NCBI GenBank assembly: GCA_051278195.1
Contig: JBNMQM010000018.1
Location: 1-64,000, forward strand
Reading direction: 5' to 3'
DNA from: JAHRVQ01 sp051278195
Lineage (GTDB): Bacteria > Pseudomonadota > Gammaproteobacteria > Pseudomonadales > Azotimanducaceae
DNA length: 64,000 nucleotides
A program made the translations under genes and the position numbers. Below are positions 48,355-57,321 of the stretch, in pieces. Below the pieces are notes generated by a model. The model ran no database searches and had not been told where the DNA came from. It was given only the letters and a program-made list of their open reading frames with translations. Within the stretch, counting starts at the first letter, position 1. Every line of letters begins with the position of its first letter.

Positions 48355-50616
48355 ATGCTTGAAGTGCTGCGGCGAGTCACGCAGGAAGTTAACGCTGCAA
48401 AAGATCTGACGACGGCACTCGACATTATCGTCGATCGCGTTCAGTCGACTATGGAAACCGAAGTCGTTTCTGTCTACTTGCTCGATGAGGAGCGCGGTGG
48501 ATATGTATTTATGGCTACCCGTGGTCTCAATGCAGCGGCAGTCGGTTCACTAACGCTTGCGCTGGACGAAGGTCTAGTAGGTCTCGTTGGTCAGCGAGCA
48601 GAGCCGGTTAACCTCACGGATGCTGCAAAACATCCGCAATTTAAACCGGTCAATGAACTTGGCGAAGAACCCTATACGACTTTTCTAGGCGTCCCCATCA
48701 TTCATCAACGCAAGGTGCTAGGCGTCCTAGTCGTGCAACAACGTAAAAAACGTCGTTTTGATGAGAGTGAAGAAGCCTTCCTGATTACACTCTCGGCCCA
48801 GTTGGCTGGTGTGATCGCGCATGCGCGGGCGACCGGTGCACTGGCGATGACCGGCACAGCAAAGGATTTGCCCTCTAGTCGTTTTATGGGCAAGTCCGGT
48901 AGTACGGGTGTTGCCATCGGTACGTCGGTGATCTTATTCCCCGAAGCTGACCTTAGCAGCGTGCCAGATCGAACCGCGGCCGACCCAACCAGTGAAGTGA
49001 AAGAGTTCCGTCAGGCCGTCGAGGAAGCGCGTCGCGAGATAGAAGACACTAGCCGTCTGCTGTTGGATCGACTCAAACCTGAAGAGTTGGCCCTGTTTGA
49101 TGCCTATCGGCACATGTTGGATGAATCTGCCATTGCTGGGGAAGTGATTGCGGTGATCGAAACTGGCGTTTGGAGCCAAACGGCGCTGCGGCAGGTGATA
49201 GAGGCTCATGTTGCCACTTTTGAGTCAATGGCCGACCCTTATTTGCGTGAGCGTGGTGCAGATGTGCTGGATCTTGGTCGGCGAGTATTGGCAAGATTGC
49301 AAACCCGGGTCCAGCGCCGTCCCAATTATCCTCGTAAAACGATTCTGGTGGCTCAGGAGCTGACGCCCGCCATGCTGGTAGAAGTGCCACGCAGTAAGTT
49401 GCAAGGGCTTGTGTCTTTGAAGGGCTCAGGCAGTTCCCATGTGGCGATTCTCGCCAAAGCTATGGGTATTCCGACTGTGATGGGGGTGGAGGATCTGCCG
49501 ATTCATCTGCTCGAGAATAAGCCGGTTATCGTTGACGCGAACACGGGTTGCGTCATCACGTATCCGAATCGAGAGCAGCAAAACCACTATCGCCGACTGG
49601 TGAAGGAAGAAAAAACACTTATTGAAGGGCTGGATGCGCTAAAAGATGAGCGTTCAGAAACCAGCGACGGTCACCGGGTCAGACTTTGGGTCAATACCGG
49701 TTTGATGACAGATGCCGCAGTCTCTATTGAGCGGGGTGCTGAAGGGGTAGGTCTGTATCGGACAGAAGTACATTTTATGATGAATGACCGTTTTCCGACC
49801 GAAGAAGAACAGCGGATCATTTATCGCGAACATTTAAAAGCGTTTTCACCCAGACCCGTGACAATGCGGACACTGGATATCGGCGGTGACAAGGCACTCA
49901 GCTATTTCCCAATTCAGGAGGAAAATCCATTTCTTGGCTGGCGCGGTATACGAGTCACTCTAGACCACCCAGAAATTTTTCTGAGTCAGGTTCGAGCAAT
50001 GATCCGCGCTAACGAAGGCATCGAGGCGTATCTGCGCATTATGTTGCCTATGGTGTCGAGTGTGGCGGAAGTTGACGAAGCGCAACGGCTGATCAGTCAA
50101 TGCTATCGGGAAATCATCGAAGAAGGTATTGAAGTAGAAATGCCGGACGTGGGCGTGATGATTGAAGTGCCGGCTGCGGTATACCAGGCTAAAGATATTA
50201 TTCGCAGGGTCGACTTCTTATCGGTAGGGAGTAATGACCTCATCCAGTACATGCTGGCGGTAGATCGTAACAATGCTCGAGTCGCGGATCTTTATCAGGA
50301 ATTCCATCCAGCGGTATTGCATGCATTGAAGCACGTGGTGGACGCCGCGCATTCCGAGAAAAAGCCGCTTGGTATTTGTGGGGAAATGGCAGGTAACCCA
50401 TCGGCGGCAATTTTGCTGACAGCGATGGGCTTCGACGTGCTGTCCATGAACGCTAATAACTTGCTGATGGTGAAGTGGGCTATTCGCAGTTTCAGTTTAG
50501 AAAAAGCGAAAAAGATTTTAGCGAAGGTGTTGAAGATGGATAACGCCTACCTTATTAAGAACTATGTCGAAGAAGAGATGAGAAAAGCCGGTCTTGGCCA
50601 GCTTATCCGCCACTAG
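48355..50616 (+). CDS. ptsP: Phosphoenolpyruvate-protein phosphotransferase PtsP (EI-Ntr)
   Basis: Enzyme I of the nitrogen phosphotransferase system takes phosphate from PEP to NPr. The 753 residues have an N-terminal GAF sensor domain (about 15-160) and an enzyme I part with phospho-His362 in SLKGSGSSHVAIL, the PEP-binding TMRTLDIGGDKAL near 500, and GICGEMAGNP near 675. Glutamine and 2-oxoglutarate sensing by the GAF domain is known in relatives. The last 14 bases overlap the convergent NRDE gene. Confidence 0.96.
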   Translation: MLEVLRRVTQEVNAAKDLTTALDIIVDRVQSTMETEVVSVYLLDEERGGYVFMATRGLNAAAVGSLTLALDEGLVGLVGQRAEPVNLTDAAKHPQFKPVNELGEEPYTTFLGVPIIHQRKVLGVLVVQQRKKRRFDESEEAFLITLSAQLAGVIAHARATGALAMTGTAKDLPSSRFMGKSGSTGVAIGTSVILFPEADLSSVPDRTAADPTSEVKEFRQAVEEARREIEDTSRLLLDRLKPEELALFDAYRHMLDESAIAGEVIAVIETGVWSQTALRQVIEAHVATFESMADPYLRERGADVLDLGRRVLARLQTRVQRRPNYPRKTILVAQELTPAMLVEVPRSKLQGLVSLKGSGSSHVAILAKAMGIPTVMGVEDLPIHLLENKPVIVDANTGCVITYPNREQQNHYRRLVKEEKTLIEGLDALKDERSETSDGHRVRLWVNTGLMTDAAVSIERGAEGVGLYRTEVHFMMNDRFPTEEEQRIIYREHLKAFSPRPVTMRTLDIGGDKALSYFPIQEENPFLGWRGIRVTLDHPEIFLSQVRAMIRANEGIEAYLRIMLPMVSSVAEVDEAQRLISQCYREIIEEGIEVEMPDVGVMIEVPAAVYQAKDIIRRVDFLSVGSNDLIQYMLAVDRNNARVADLYQEFHPAVLHALKHVVDAAHSEKKPLGICGEMAGNPSAAILLTAMGFDVLSMNANNLLMVKWAIRSFSLEKAKKILAKVLKMDNAYLIKNYVEEEMRKAGLGQLIRH

Positions 50617-51349
50617 TCGCACTCGGTAGATGGAAGCTGAGTGCGCCTGTTGAAGCGCCCGAGGGATCGAAGCCGCGCTCTTCAAAATCGACACCATCTT
50701 CGCCAACTTCTACAACGGTACTGACGCTGGTGCCGTAGGTTTCCCCCAGAATGAAACGCGCGCTATGGGTGGTGTCGTCCCCTTGCCAAGCGAGTAATTC
50801 AAAGAGCGCTTGTGTGAGTTGAGCATCTGCGCCTTTGTGCAGATTGCTAAGCAAGTGCTGCTTCATCAAATGCCGTCCTGAAATCACCTTGGGCCAGTTG
50901 CAATCGAGTAGTTGGTTCGACAAGCCGTAGTAACCCTGCTTCAATTCTCGGATCTGGTTTTCCCGATTGTTGAAATATAAGACTGACTTGCCGTCGGACA
51001 AGAGCAAGTTGAAACCGCGATAGGATTCGGCGCTTTTTTGAACGGATTTCATGTATGGAAGACAATCTACATCGCTACTCAGAAAGTTGGCTGTCAATTC
51101 GCCCCTGGATCGTGGCGGTAACGGTTCAGGCGGTTGTTCTGCAAAGTTGGTCACAGCAGCGAATCGACCACCGGTCGATACACCAAGCCAGGTCCCGCCC
51201 GCGACCAAATCTCGTCCGGCAAGCAAGTTTGGCTGGTCGTGCCAAAATTGCGCTCTCTCGGTGGCTCTACTGTGTTGTTCGTCTCGGTTGGCGGCAACGA
51301 CAAGGCGGTGATGTGGGCTAGGACTAACAGCAAACAGAATCAGGCACAT
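50603..51349 (-). CDS. NRDE/TANGO2 family protein
   Basis: This Ntn-hydrolase-like protein of the NRDE (TANGO2) family has 248 residues from the ATG at 51349. The frame is open much further upstream across lgt, but family members start with MCLILFA, and the second residue Cys is the presumed nucleophile. Motifs are VAANRDEQHSRAT, LAGRDLVAGGTWLGVS and FAAVTNFAE. Human TANGO2 has been linked to heme or lipid trafficking; bacterial roles are unknown. It is divergent from lgt and overlaps the end of ptsP. Confidence 0.9.
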   Translation of the reverse strand: MCLILFAVSPSPHHRLVVAANRDEQHSRATERAQFWHDQPNLLAGRDLVAGGTWLGVSTGGRFAAVTNFAEQPPEPLPPRSRGELTANFLSSDVDCLPYMKSVQKSAESYRGFNLLLSDGKSVLYFNNRENQIRELKQGYYGLSNQLLDCNWPKVISGRHLMKQHLLSNLHKGADAQLTQALFELLAWQGDDTTHSARFILGETYGTSVSTVVEVGEDGVDFEERGFDPSGASTGALSFHLPSATSGG

Positions 51350-51430
51350 GTGATCAGGCATTAATGAAAATCCGAGTTTATCATTGCGCCGGGTTAACGG
51401 ATAATGCAGCTTTTCCGGCCAAAGCCTTCT

Positions 51431-52285
51431 ATGTGGCATTACCCACAAATTGATCCCGTTGCCATCAGCCTTGGACCTATTCAGATCCATTGGTACGCGC
51501 TGAGTTATCTCATTGGGATATCGATTGTTTGGTGGCATTTTGGCTACCGTAATCGTGCCAGCGCTGCCGCGGTGGTGGTGCCGAAGAGCAAGAAAAAAGC
51601 GCCTAAGGTAACCGCAGCATGGACCGATGAAGATCTGTCTGACCTTATTTTCTATGGTGTTCTCGGCGTCATCCTCGGGGGCCGCATTGGCTACATGTTG
51701 TTTTATGGCATGGAGCAAGTGCTGGCTAACCCGCTGGCGCTGTTTCGAATCTGGGAAGGCGGCATGTCCTTTCACGGCGGTATGTTGGGTGTTTTTATCG
51801 GCATGGTTTGGTTTGGCCGCAAGACGGGTAGAACTTTCTTTCAGGTGACAGACTTTATCGCGCCGAGTATTCCGATTGCTCTTGGTTGTGGTCGAATAGG
51901 TAACTTTATCAATGGCGAGCTACCCGGCCGAATAACGGATGTGCCTTGGGCCGTGATCTTTCCTGGGGAAGCGTTAGGTCGACACCCTTCAAGCCTTTAT
52001 CAAGCGCTATTAGAAGGGCCCGCTCTATTTCTTCTACTCTGGCTCTTTACGCGAAAGAAACGCCCAACCATGGCCATATCTGGCATGTTCTTGATGGGAT
52101 ATGGCAGCCTTCGGTTCTGCTCAGAATTTCTCCGCAGTCCTGATGGGCACATGGGAGACAATGGCTTTATCGCCTTTAATTGGCTGACAACAGGGCAGCT
52201 GTTATCTTTGCCCATGATCGGTTTTGGTGCGTTGTTCATCGCCTGGGGCTATCGAAATATTTCAATATCGGAAAATCTAAAATGA
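51431..52285 (+). CDS. lgt: Prolipoprotein diacylglyceryl transferase
   Basis: This inner-membrane enzyme moves diacylglycerol from phosphatidylglycerol to the lipobox Cys of prelipoproteins. The start at ATG 51431 yields YPQIDPVAISLGPIQIHWY close to the N terminus as in relatives (284 residues); an ATG at 51404 would add nine residues. Motifs are GGRIGYMLFY, the catalytic-region MSFHGGMLGVFIG and LGCGRIGNFINGELPGR. About seven membrane helices are expected. A Lys/Ala-rich insertion (KSKKKAPKV) lies after the second helix. It overlaps fabV by 4 bases. Confidence 0.95.
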   Translation: MWHYPQIDPVAISLGPIQIHWYALSYLIGISIVWWHFGYRNRASAAAVVVPKSKKKAPKVTAAWTDEDLSDLIFYGVLGVILGGRIGYMLFYGMEQVLANPLALFRIWEGGMSFHGGMLGVFIGMVWFGRKTGRTFFQVTDFIAPSIPIALGCGRIGNFINGELPGRITDVPWAVIFPGEALGRHPSSLYQALLEGPALFLLLWLFTRKKRPTMAISGMFLMGYGSLRFCSEFLRSPDGHMGDNGFIAFNWLTTGQLLSLPMIGFGALFIAWGYRNISISENLK

Positions 52286-53475
52286 TAATAACGCCGAAAA
52301 TTCGCGGTTTCCTTTGCACCGCCGCGCACCCTTCAGGGTGCTATCAAGACGTCCTGAGTCAGATCACCCATGTGAAAGCAGCGGGCAAACTGGCTGATGG
52401 CCCTAAGCGTGTGTTGGTCATTGGCGCCTCTGGTGGCTATGGGCTAGCAACAAGAATAAGTGCCGCTTTTGGTGCAGATGCCGCAACCATTGGTGTCTTC
52501 TTCGAACGTCCGGCAGCAGGTAAGCGAACGGCATCGCCCGGCTGGTACAAATCAGCTGCGTTCACAAAGGAAGCAGAAGCGGCAGGGCTTTATGCAAAGA
52601 ACGTCAATGGCGATGCGTTCTCGACCACCATTAAGAACACCGTGATCGATCTGATAAAGGCTGACCTGGGTCAGATAGACATGGTCGTATATTCACTTGC
52701 GGCGCCTGCACGGGAACTGTCAGATGGAACCGTTGTGCGCAGTGCATTGAAGCCTATTGGGGAGCCGTTTGAAGGCGCAACCGTTGATTTCAACAGCGGT
52801 GAAATTCGCTCGATCAGTCTTGATCCAGCCTCAGACCAAGAAGTGGCAGAAACAATTAAGGTCATGGGCGGTGAAGACTGGCAACTTTGGATAGACGCGT
52901 TACTTGAAGCCGGTGTGCTAGCAGAGAACTGCATTACAACCAACTACACCTATCTCGGTAGCGAGGTGACCTGGCCGATTTACTATCACGGTACGATCGG
53001 TAAGGCGAAAGAAGATTTGGATCGTGCTGCGAAAGCATTGACAGCGCCAATGGCGACAGTCGGTGGAAAAGCCTATGTGGCGGTTATGAAAGGCTTGATG
53101 ACTCAAGCTGCGTCCGCTATTCCCGGTATGGCGATATATCTTTCTCTTTTGTTCAAGGCGATGAAAGCTCAAGGAACCCATGAGGGCTGCATTGAGCAAA
53201 CTACGCGATTGTTCCACACCCAATTGTTTACCGGTAAGGATCCCGCCGTAGACGAGGCCGGTCGAATTCGTTTGGATGACTGGGAACTGAATGATGAGAT
53301 TCAATCTGAGGTCACAGCGAACTGGCATGACGTGACAACAGACAATTTGAATGAGTTGACTGACTTTGCTGGCTATAAAGCGGCGTTTTTGCAAATGCAT
53401 GGCTTCGACTTTGCTGGCGTAGATTATTCCGTGGAAGTTGACCCGGATGTGCCGATGGTACTGGTAGGCGAATAG
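52282..53475 (+). CDS. fabV: Enoyl-[acyl-carrier-protein] reductase FabV
   Basis: This NADH-dependent enoyl-ACP reductase of fatty-acid synthesis is a triclosan-resistant type. From the ATG at 52282, overlapping the lgt stop (ATGA), it is 397 residues, the family length. Motifs are ITPKIRGFLCTAAHPSGC at the N terminus, the NADH loop VLVIGASGGYGLATRISAAFG, VVYSLAAPAR, the catalytic Tyr region YTYLGSEVTWPIYYHGTIGKAKEDLD (Tyr and Lys eight residues apart), and a C-terminal HGFDFAGVDYSVEVD. FabI is replaced or supplemented by FabV in this organism. Confidence 0.96.
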   Translation: MIITPKIRGFLCTAAHPSGCYQDVLSQITHVKAAGKLADGPKRVLVIGASGGYGLATRISAAFGADAATIGVFFERPAAGKRTASPGWYKSAAFTKEAEAAGLYAKNVNGDAFSTTIKNTVIDLIKADLGQIDMVVYSLAAPARELSDGTVVRSALKPIGEPFEGATVDFNSGEIRSISLDPASDQEVAETIKVMGGEDWQLWIDALLEAGVLAENCITTNYTYLGSEVTWPIYYHGTIGKAKEDLDRAAKALTAPMATVGGKAYVAVMKGLMTQAASAIPGMAIYLSLLFKAMKAQGTHEGCIEQTTRLFHTQLFTGKDPAVDEAGRIRLDDWELNDEIQSEVTANWHDVTTDNLNELTDFAGYKAAFLQMHGFDFAGVDYSVEVDPDVPMVLVGE

Positions 53476-53486
53476 CGCACAAGAAT

Positions 53487-53521
53487 ACTGCGGTAATACG
53501 CACGCGTGCGATTGCCGCAGT
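53487..53521 (+). repeat. Long perfect hairpin between fabV and the cyclase gene
   Basis: ACTGCGGTAAT (53487-53497) pairs with ATTGCCGCAGT (53511-53521, one G-T pair), then after a single bulged A, CGCA (53499-53502) pairs with TGCG (53507-53510) around a CGCG loop: 15 base pairs in 35 nt. It starts 12 bases after the fabV stop. The following tcgcctcga is not a T-tract, so it is not a standard intrinsic terminator; mRNA 3'-end stabilisation or a protein site is possible. Confidence 0.6.
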
Positions 53522-53545
53522 CGCCTCGATCCATGCGCTGAATCT

Positions 53546-54931
53546 ATGCAAAGTGCATCGATGGCTAATCCTCAATATCTCGTTCGAACGATCTATCTCC
53601 CCCGACTATGCGGTTTTGTTCTTGCCGTCGTTCTGACCACCTACTTGAGGGGTTTAGAGTTGCTGGCAGAGCCGCTGGCGATTTTAACGCTGATCCTTCT
53701 CGTTATTTATCCGTATGCGGCATACCGACTAAGCCAGCGTTTTTTCAATTCGTCCTTAGAAGCCCGCTTGAGCATGTTAGTCGACAGTTTGCTGGTGGGG
53801 ATTCTCATCATCCTGAATGGCTTCTATCTGATGGCTGCTGTTGCCTATATGACCTTTCTTGCCGTGAGTACGGCTGTGATTGCCGGACCTGTAATGGTCG
53901 TCATCAATCTGTCGATTGTGCTGCTAGTGGCGGCTGCAGGTTGGTGGCTCGGAGCACCTACTCGGATGGAGGGTGGGGTCTGGATTGACATCGGTTTTGC
54001 TGCGGCGATTTTGACTTATACGGGCTATGTGTCGTGGCTCGTGTTTGGTGTCACGCGAGCAATGGGGATCGCCCGTCGAGATGAACGGTTCGTCCGACAG
54101 TCTCTTGAGCAAATGACCCTTCATCTTAAACGGTATATTAGCCCGCAACTATTCTCGACCCTGGCTGCGCCTGCAGCACAAGCAACCAGTCGTCGCCAAT
54201 TGACGGTTTGCTTTACGGATCTGACGGGCTTTACCGAGTTGATGGATAACCTCCCAGAAGAGGCCATAACTCGTGTATTAAATGAATACCTGAATGCGAT
54301 GGCAGATATTGCCATTCGTCATGGTGGCACGGTGGATAAGTTTATGGGCGATGGGGTCATGGTGTTTTTTGGTGACCCAGAAAGCCGCGGCCCAAGAGAG
54401 GATGCGGTGTCTTGCGTAAAAATGGCCCTTGAGATGCGTGGTTGTTTGGCGGGGCTCAGCAGGCGCTGGCGAGAAGAGGGGCTGATGAATCGGTTGCAGA
54501 TGCGCGTTGGTATCCACACAGGTTATTGCGCGGTGGGCAATTTTGGTTCAGAGAATCGGATGGACTATACAGTCGTCGGGGGGGCGGTGAATATCGCCAG
54601 TCGACTCGAAGGATGCGCTCCGCCGGACGGTATATTGATCTCGGGAAGCACGCGGGCTCAGATTTGTGAGGCAATATGCCTCGAACCTTTTGAGCGTCAG
54701 CAGCTAAAGGGGATCAAAAAGCCGGTTGATACCTATCGAGTACTTGGCGAACGACGCCATAAGGCATTTGCGGACATTAACGAGCAGGTACCGGGCCTCC
54801 ATCTCAAGCTCACTTCGAAGGAAGTCGATATTTCTGCCGCAAAAGCACTGCTAGAGATGGGCTTGTTGAGGCTCGCGAATATCGAAGACTTTAGACAAGC
54901 CCGCCAAGGCGTTATCCGCCTGCTCCGCTAA
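53546..54931 (+). CDS. Membrane class III adenylate cyclase, CyaB-like
   Basis: This 461-residue protein has six or so N-terminal membrane helices (about 15-175, possibly a MASE2-type domain) and a C-terminal class III nucleotide cyclase domain. Metal-binding Asp225 is in VCFTDLTGF and Asp269 in KFMGDGVMVFFG; YTVVGGAVNIASRLEG supplies the transition-state Asn and Arg. Length and design match CyaB of Pseudomonas aeruginosa (about 463 residues), the cAMP source controlled by the Chp system and Vfr pathway. The assignment as CyaB orthologue is inference; another membrane cyclase is possible. A second ATG at 53561 is an alternative start. Confidence 0.82.
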   Translation: MQSASMANPQYLVRTIYLPRLCGFVLAVVLTTYLRGLELLAEPLAILTLILLVIYPYAAYRLSQRFFNSSLEARLSMLVDSLLVGILIILNGFYLMAAVAYMTFLAVSTAVIAGPVMVVINLSIVLLVAAAGWWLGAPTRMEGGVWIDIGFAAAILTYTGYVSWLVFGVTRAMGIARRDERFVRQSLEQMTLHLKRYISPQLFSTLAAPAAQATSRRQLTVCFTDLTGFTELMDNLPEEAITRVLNEYLNAMADIAIRHGGTVDKFMGDGVMVFFGDPESRGPREDAVSCVKMALEMRGCLAGLSRRWREEGLMNRLQMRVGIHTGYCAVGNFGSENRMDYTVVGGAVNIASRLEGCAPPDGILISGSTRAQICEAICLEPFERQQLKGIKKPVDTYRVLGERRHKAFADINEQVPGLHLKLTSKEVDISAAKALLEMGLLRLANIEDFRQARQGVIRLLR

Positions 54932-54947
54932 TTTGCTCATTGTCATG

Positions 54948-54953
54948 TATAAT
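54948..54953 (+). promoter_or_regulatory. -10 box of hemE
   Basis: A perfect TATAAT followed by ctcgcgc lies 32 bases before the preferred hemE ATG. No clear -35 box is found in the end of the cyclase gene. Its presence argues against the TTG start at 54940, which would lie upstream of it. Confidence 0.45.
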
Positions 54954-54984
54954 CTCGCGCTTGAAAAATGTAGCGAAACTAAAA

Positions 54985-56022
54985 ATGACCGATGCCCTTT
55001 ATAACTCCACGTTTCTCAAAGCCTGTCGGGGCGAGGCGACCGACTATACGCCCATTTGGCTGAATCGGCAGGCTGGGCGGTACATGCCTGAATACCACGA
55101 AGTGAAAGGCAATACACCGAGCCTCGACTTCTTCAAAACACCTCATCTTGCGGCTAAAGCGACATGTGACGCCCAGCGCATTCTCGGTGTTGATGCTGCG
55201 ATTATGTTTGCTGACCTATTGCCGATCCTGGAACCCATGGGTTTGAAACTGGACTACATTCCTGGGGTTGGTCCAGATATCAGTAATCCCATTCGCACGC
55301 ATCAGGACATTGACAATATTCGCCTGGAAGATAGTGCCGATTCAATGCCATACATTGCTGAGGTGATACGTCTGATCCGGTCTGAGCTACCCGCGAATAT
55401 TCCGCTTATTGGCTTCGGTGGCGCACCCTTTACCCTTGCGTCTTATGCCATTGAAGGAAAAGGTTCGCGAAACTACGTGCATGTAAAACAAATGATGTAC
55501 GGCGACAGTGCTGCCTGGCACACGCTGATGGAAAAAATCACCACGGCCGTTATTGACTATATGCAGTATCAAATTAAGTCGGGAGTCCAGGCCGTCCAAT
55601 TATTCGATAGTTGGGTTGGATGCTTATCACCGGCTGATTACGAGAATTACGTGTTGCCTCACTCTACTCGTTTAATGACGGAAATTTCCGGTACGGTACC
55701 GGTTATCCATTTTGGTACTGGCAATCCAGCGCTCGGTAAACTGATGGCGAAAGCCGGCGGTGATGTCATTGCTCTGGACTGGCGCACGCCGCTCACTCAA
55801 ACCTGGGATGAGATGGGTGTAAAAGCGGTTCAGGGTAATTTGGATCCGATCATTTTGTGCGCGACGCCAGAGGCCGTTAAGGCTCAAGCAAAAACGTTGC
55901 TTGACGAGGTTGCTGGGCGACCCGGGCACATATTCAATCTGGGCCACGGTATTATTCCCGAGACACCGGTTGAGAACGTGAAGACACTAGTGAACTTTGT
56001 ACACGAGTACTCTGCTCGCTAG
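54985..56022 (+). CDS. hemE: Uroporphyrinogen decarboxylase
   Basis: The enzyme decarboxylates uroporphyrinogen III to coproporphyrinogen III in heme synthesis. From the ATG at 54985 it is 345 residues. The frame opens upstream at a TTG (54940), but that region contains the -10 box. Motifs are WLNRQAGRYMPEYHEV near 22-37, IMFADLLPILEPMGL with the catalytic Asp, IGFGGAPFTLASYAIEG, and LFDSWVGCLSP. The protein ends 14 bases before the convergent argA stop. Confidence 0.96.
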   Translation: MTDALYNSTFLKACRGEATDYTPIWLNRQAGRYMPEYHEVKGNTPSLDFFKTPHLAAKATCDAQRILGVDAAIMFADLLPILEPMGLKLDYIPGVGPDISNPIRTHQDIDNIRLEDSADSMPYIAEVIRLIRSELPANIPLIGFGGAPFTLASYAIEGKGSRNYVHVKQMMYGDSAAWHTLMEKITTAVIDYMQYQIKSGVQAVQLFDSWVGCLSPADYENYVLPHSTRLMTEISGTVPVIHFGTGNPALGKLMAKAGGDVIALDWRTPLTQTWDEMGVKAVQGNLDPIILCATPEAVKAQAKTLLDEVAGRPGHIFNLGHGIIPETPVENVKTLVNFVHEYSAR

Positions 56023-56036
56023 CGTTAACAGTTCTA

Positions 56037-57317
56037 TTAAACTGAGGTAGCGAACAACTTTGAGTTTCGTTGATAGTTGTATAGGTTTTGCCGCTCTATA
56101 GGCAGATCGGTGAGCGCCGCTTCTGCGAAGCCGCGTTCCGTAAACCAGTGAGCCGTGTGCGTCGTCAGCACAAACAAGCGTGAATAGTTCTCCTCTTGAG
56201 CACGCCGACGAACTGCGTCGAGGAGCGCGTCGCCGCGGGTGCCGTCGCGATAGTCAGGGTGCGTGACGAGACAAGCAAGCTCAGCATTGTCGCCAAATCC
56301 ATAAAGTGCGGCACAGCCAACAATCGTCCCATCTCGGTCAATCACAGTAAACTTGTCGATTTCAGCTTCCAGTCTTTCTCTAGAGCGCTTCACCAGCACG
56401 CCATCATTTTCCAGTGGCTCTATCAGATCGATAATGCCGCCGACATCGTCAGCTCTCGCTGTGCGGACTTGTTCATAGCTTTTGCGCACGACCTGTGTGC
56501 CGACGCCGTCGCGGGTGAACAATTCACTCAACAGCGCGCCATCAAGTGCTGGATTTAGCAAATGGCAGCGTTCTACGCCTTTCAGACAAGCGTGGCGCGC
56601 AATAGCGAGCGGTTCAAAGTGACTGAGTGTATCCGCATCGATATCACTCACCTGGATTTCATTTACGAGATGGCCCGATTCGTCTTTAAGGTCACCATCG
56701 AGGATGATCAGTTTGTCAGCGAGCAAAGCGCTGGCGACTTCAGCCGCAACTTCAAGGGAGTTGATATTGAAGACTTCGCCCGATGGCGAGTAGCCAAGTG
56801 GTGATATGACAACCAGCGCGCCAGTATCCAGTTGTTTGCGAATGGCACCGCTATTCACCTTGCGCACCCGACCTGTATTATGAAAATCCACACCGTGATG
56901 AATGCCTAGTGGTCTGGCTTTAATATGGTTACCAGACGCGAGTGCCATTTCTTGACGGTGGTGAGGTGCCTTGCAGAGTTCTGCCTCGAGTTTTGATCTA
57001 GCTTGGCCTACGCCGAACTCAACCGCCGGTAGAATGTCGGGGTGTGTCACCCGAATACCATCGACAAAGTCGCTGCTCATATTTTGTTGAACGAGCGCCG
57101 CTTCAATCTGAGGCGCAGCACCATGAACAAGAACCAGACGAATCGCAAGCGATTGGAGCAGAGCAATATCAGCGATGATGTTGGTGAAATTTAGGTGCTC
57201 TATTCCCTGACCACCCAAATAAATAACAAAAGTTTTGTCACGATGGGCGCTGATATACGGCGATGCATCCCGGAACCAAAGAATATGTGAGTTTGACTGT
57301 AGTTTTTTTTCACTCAT
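56037..57317 (-). CDS. argA: N-acetylglutamate synthase
   Basis: The first enzyme of arginine synthesis acetylates glutamate with acetyl-CoA. The 426 residues have an N-terminal amino-acid-kinase-like domain (FVIYLGGQGIEHLNFTNIIADIALL, residues about 29-53, arginine-binding) and a C-terminal GNAT domain starting near 285 (VRTARADDVGGIIDLIEPL, with ACLVTHPDYRDGTRGDALLDA). It lies 4 bases downstream of argE on the same strand, so the pair is an arginine operon. Confidence 0.96.
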   Translation of the reverse strand: MSEKKLQSNSHILWFRDASPYISAHRDKTFVIYLGGQGIEHLNFTNIIADIALLQSLAIRLVLVHGAAPQIEAALVQQNMSSDFVDGIRVTHPDILPAVEFGVGQARSKLEAELCKAPHHRQEMALASGNHIKARPLGIHHGVDFHNTGRVRKVNSGAIRKQLDTGALVVISPLGYSPSGEVFNINSLEVAAEVASALLADKLIILDGDLKDESGHLVNEIQVSDIDADTLSHFEPLAIARHACLKGVERCHLLNPALDGALLSELFTRDGVGTQVVRKSYEQVRTARADDVGGIIDLIEPLENDGVLVKRSRERLEAEIDKFTVIDRDGTIVGCAALYGFGDNAELACLVTHPDYRDGTRGDALLDAVRRRAQEENYSRLFVLTTHTAHWFTERGFAEAALTDLPIERQNLYNYQRNSKLFATSV

Positions 57318-57321
57318 GACG

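Noticed and set aside
50603..51775. Full 390-residue frame for the NRDE protein
   Set aside because: The first 142 residues lie antisense to lgt and do not resemble the family; the conserved protein begins at 51349.
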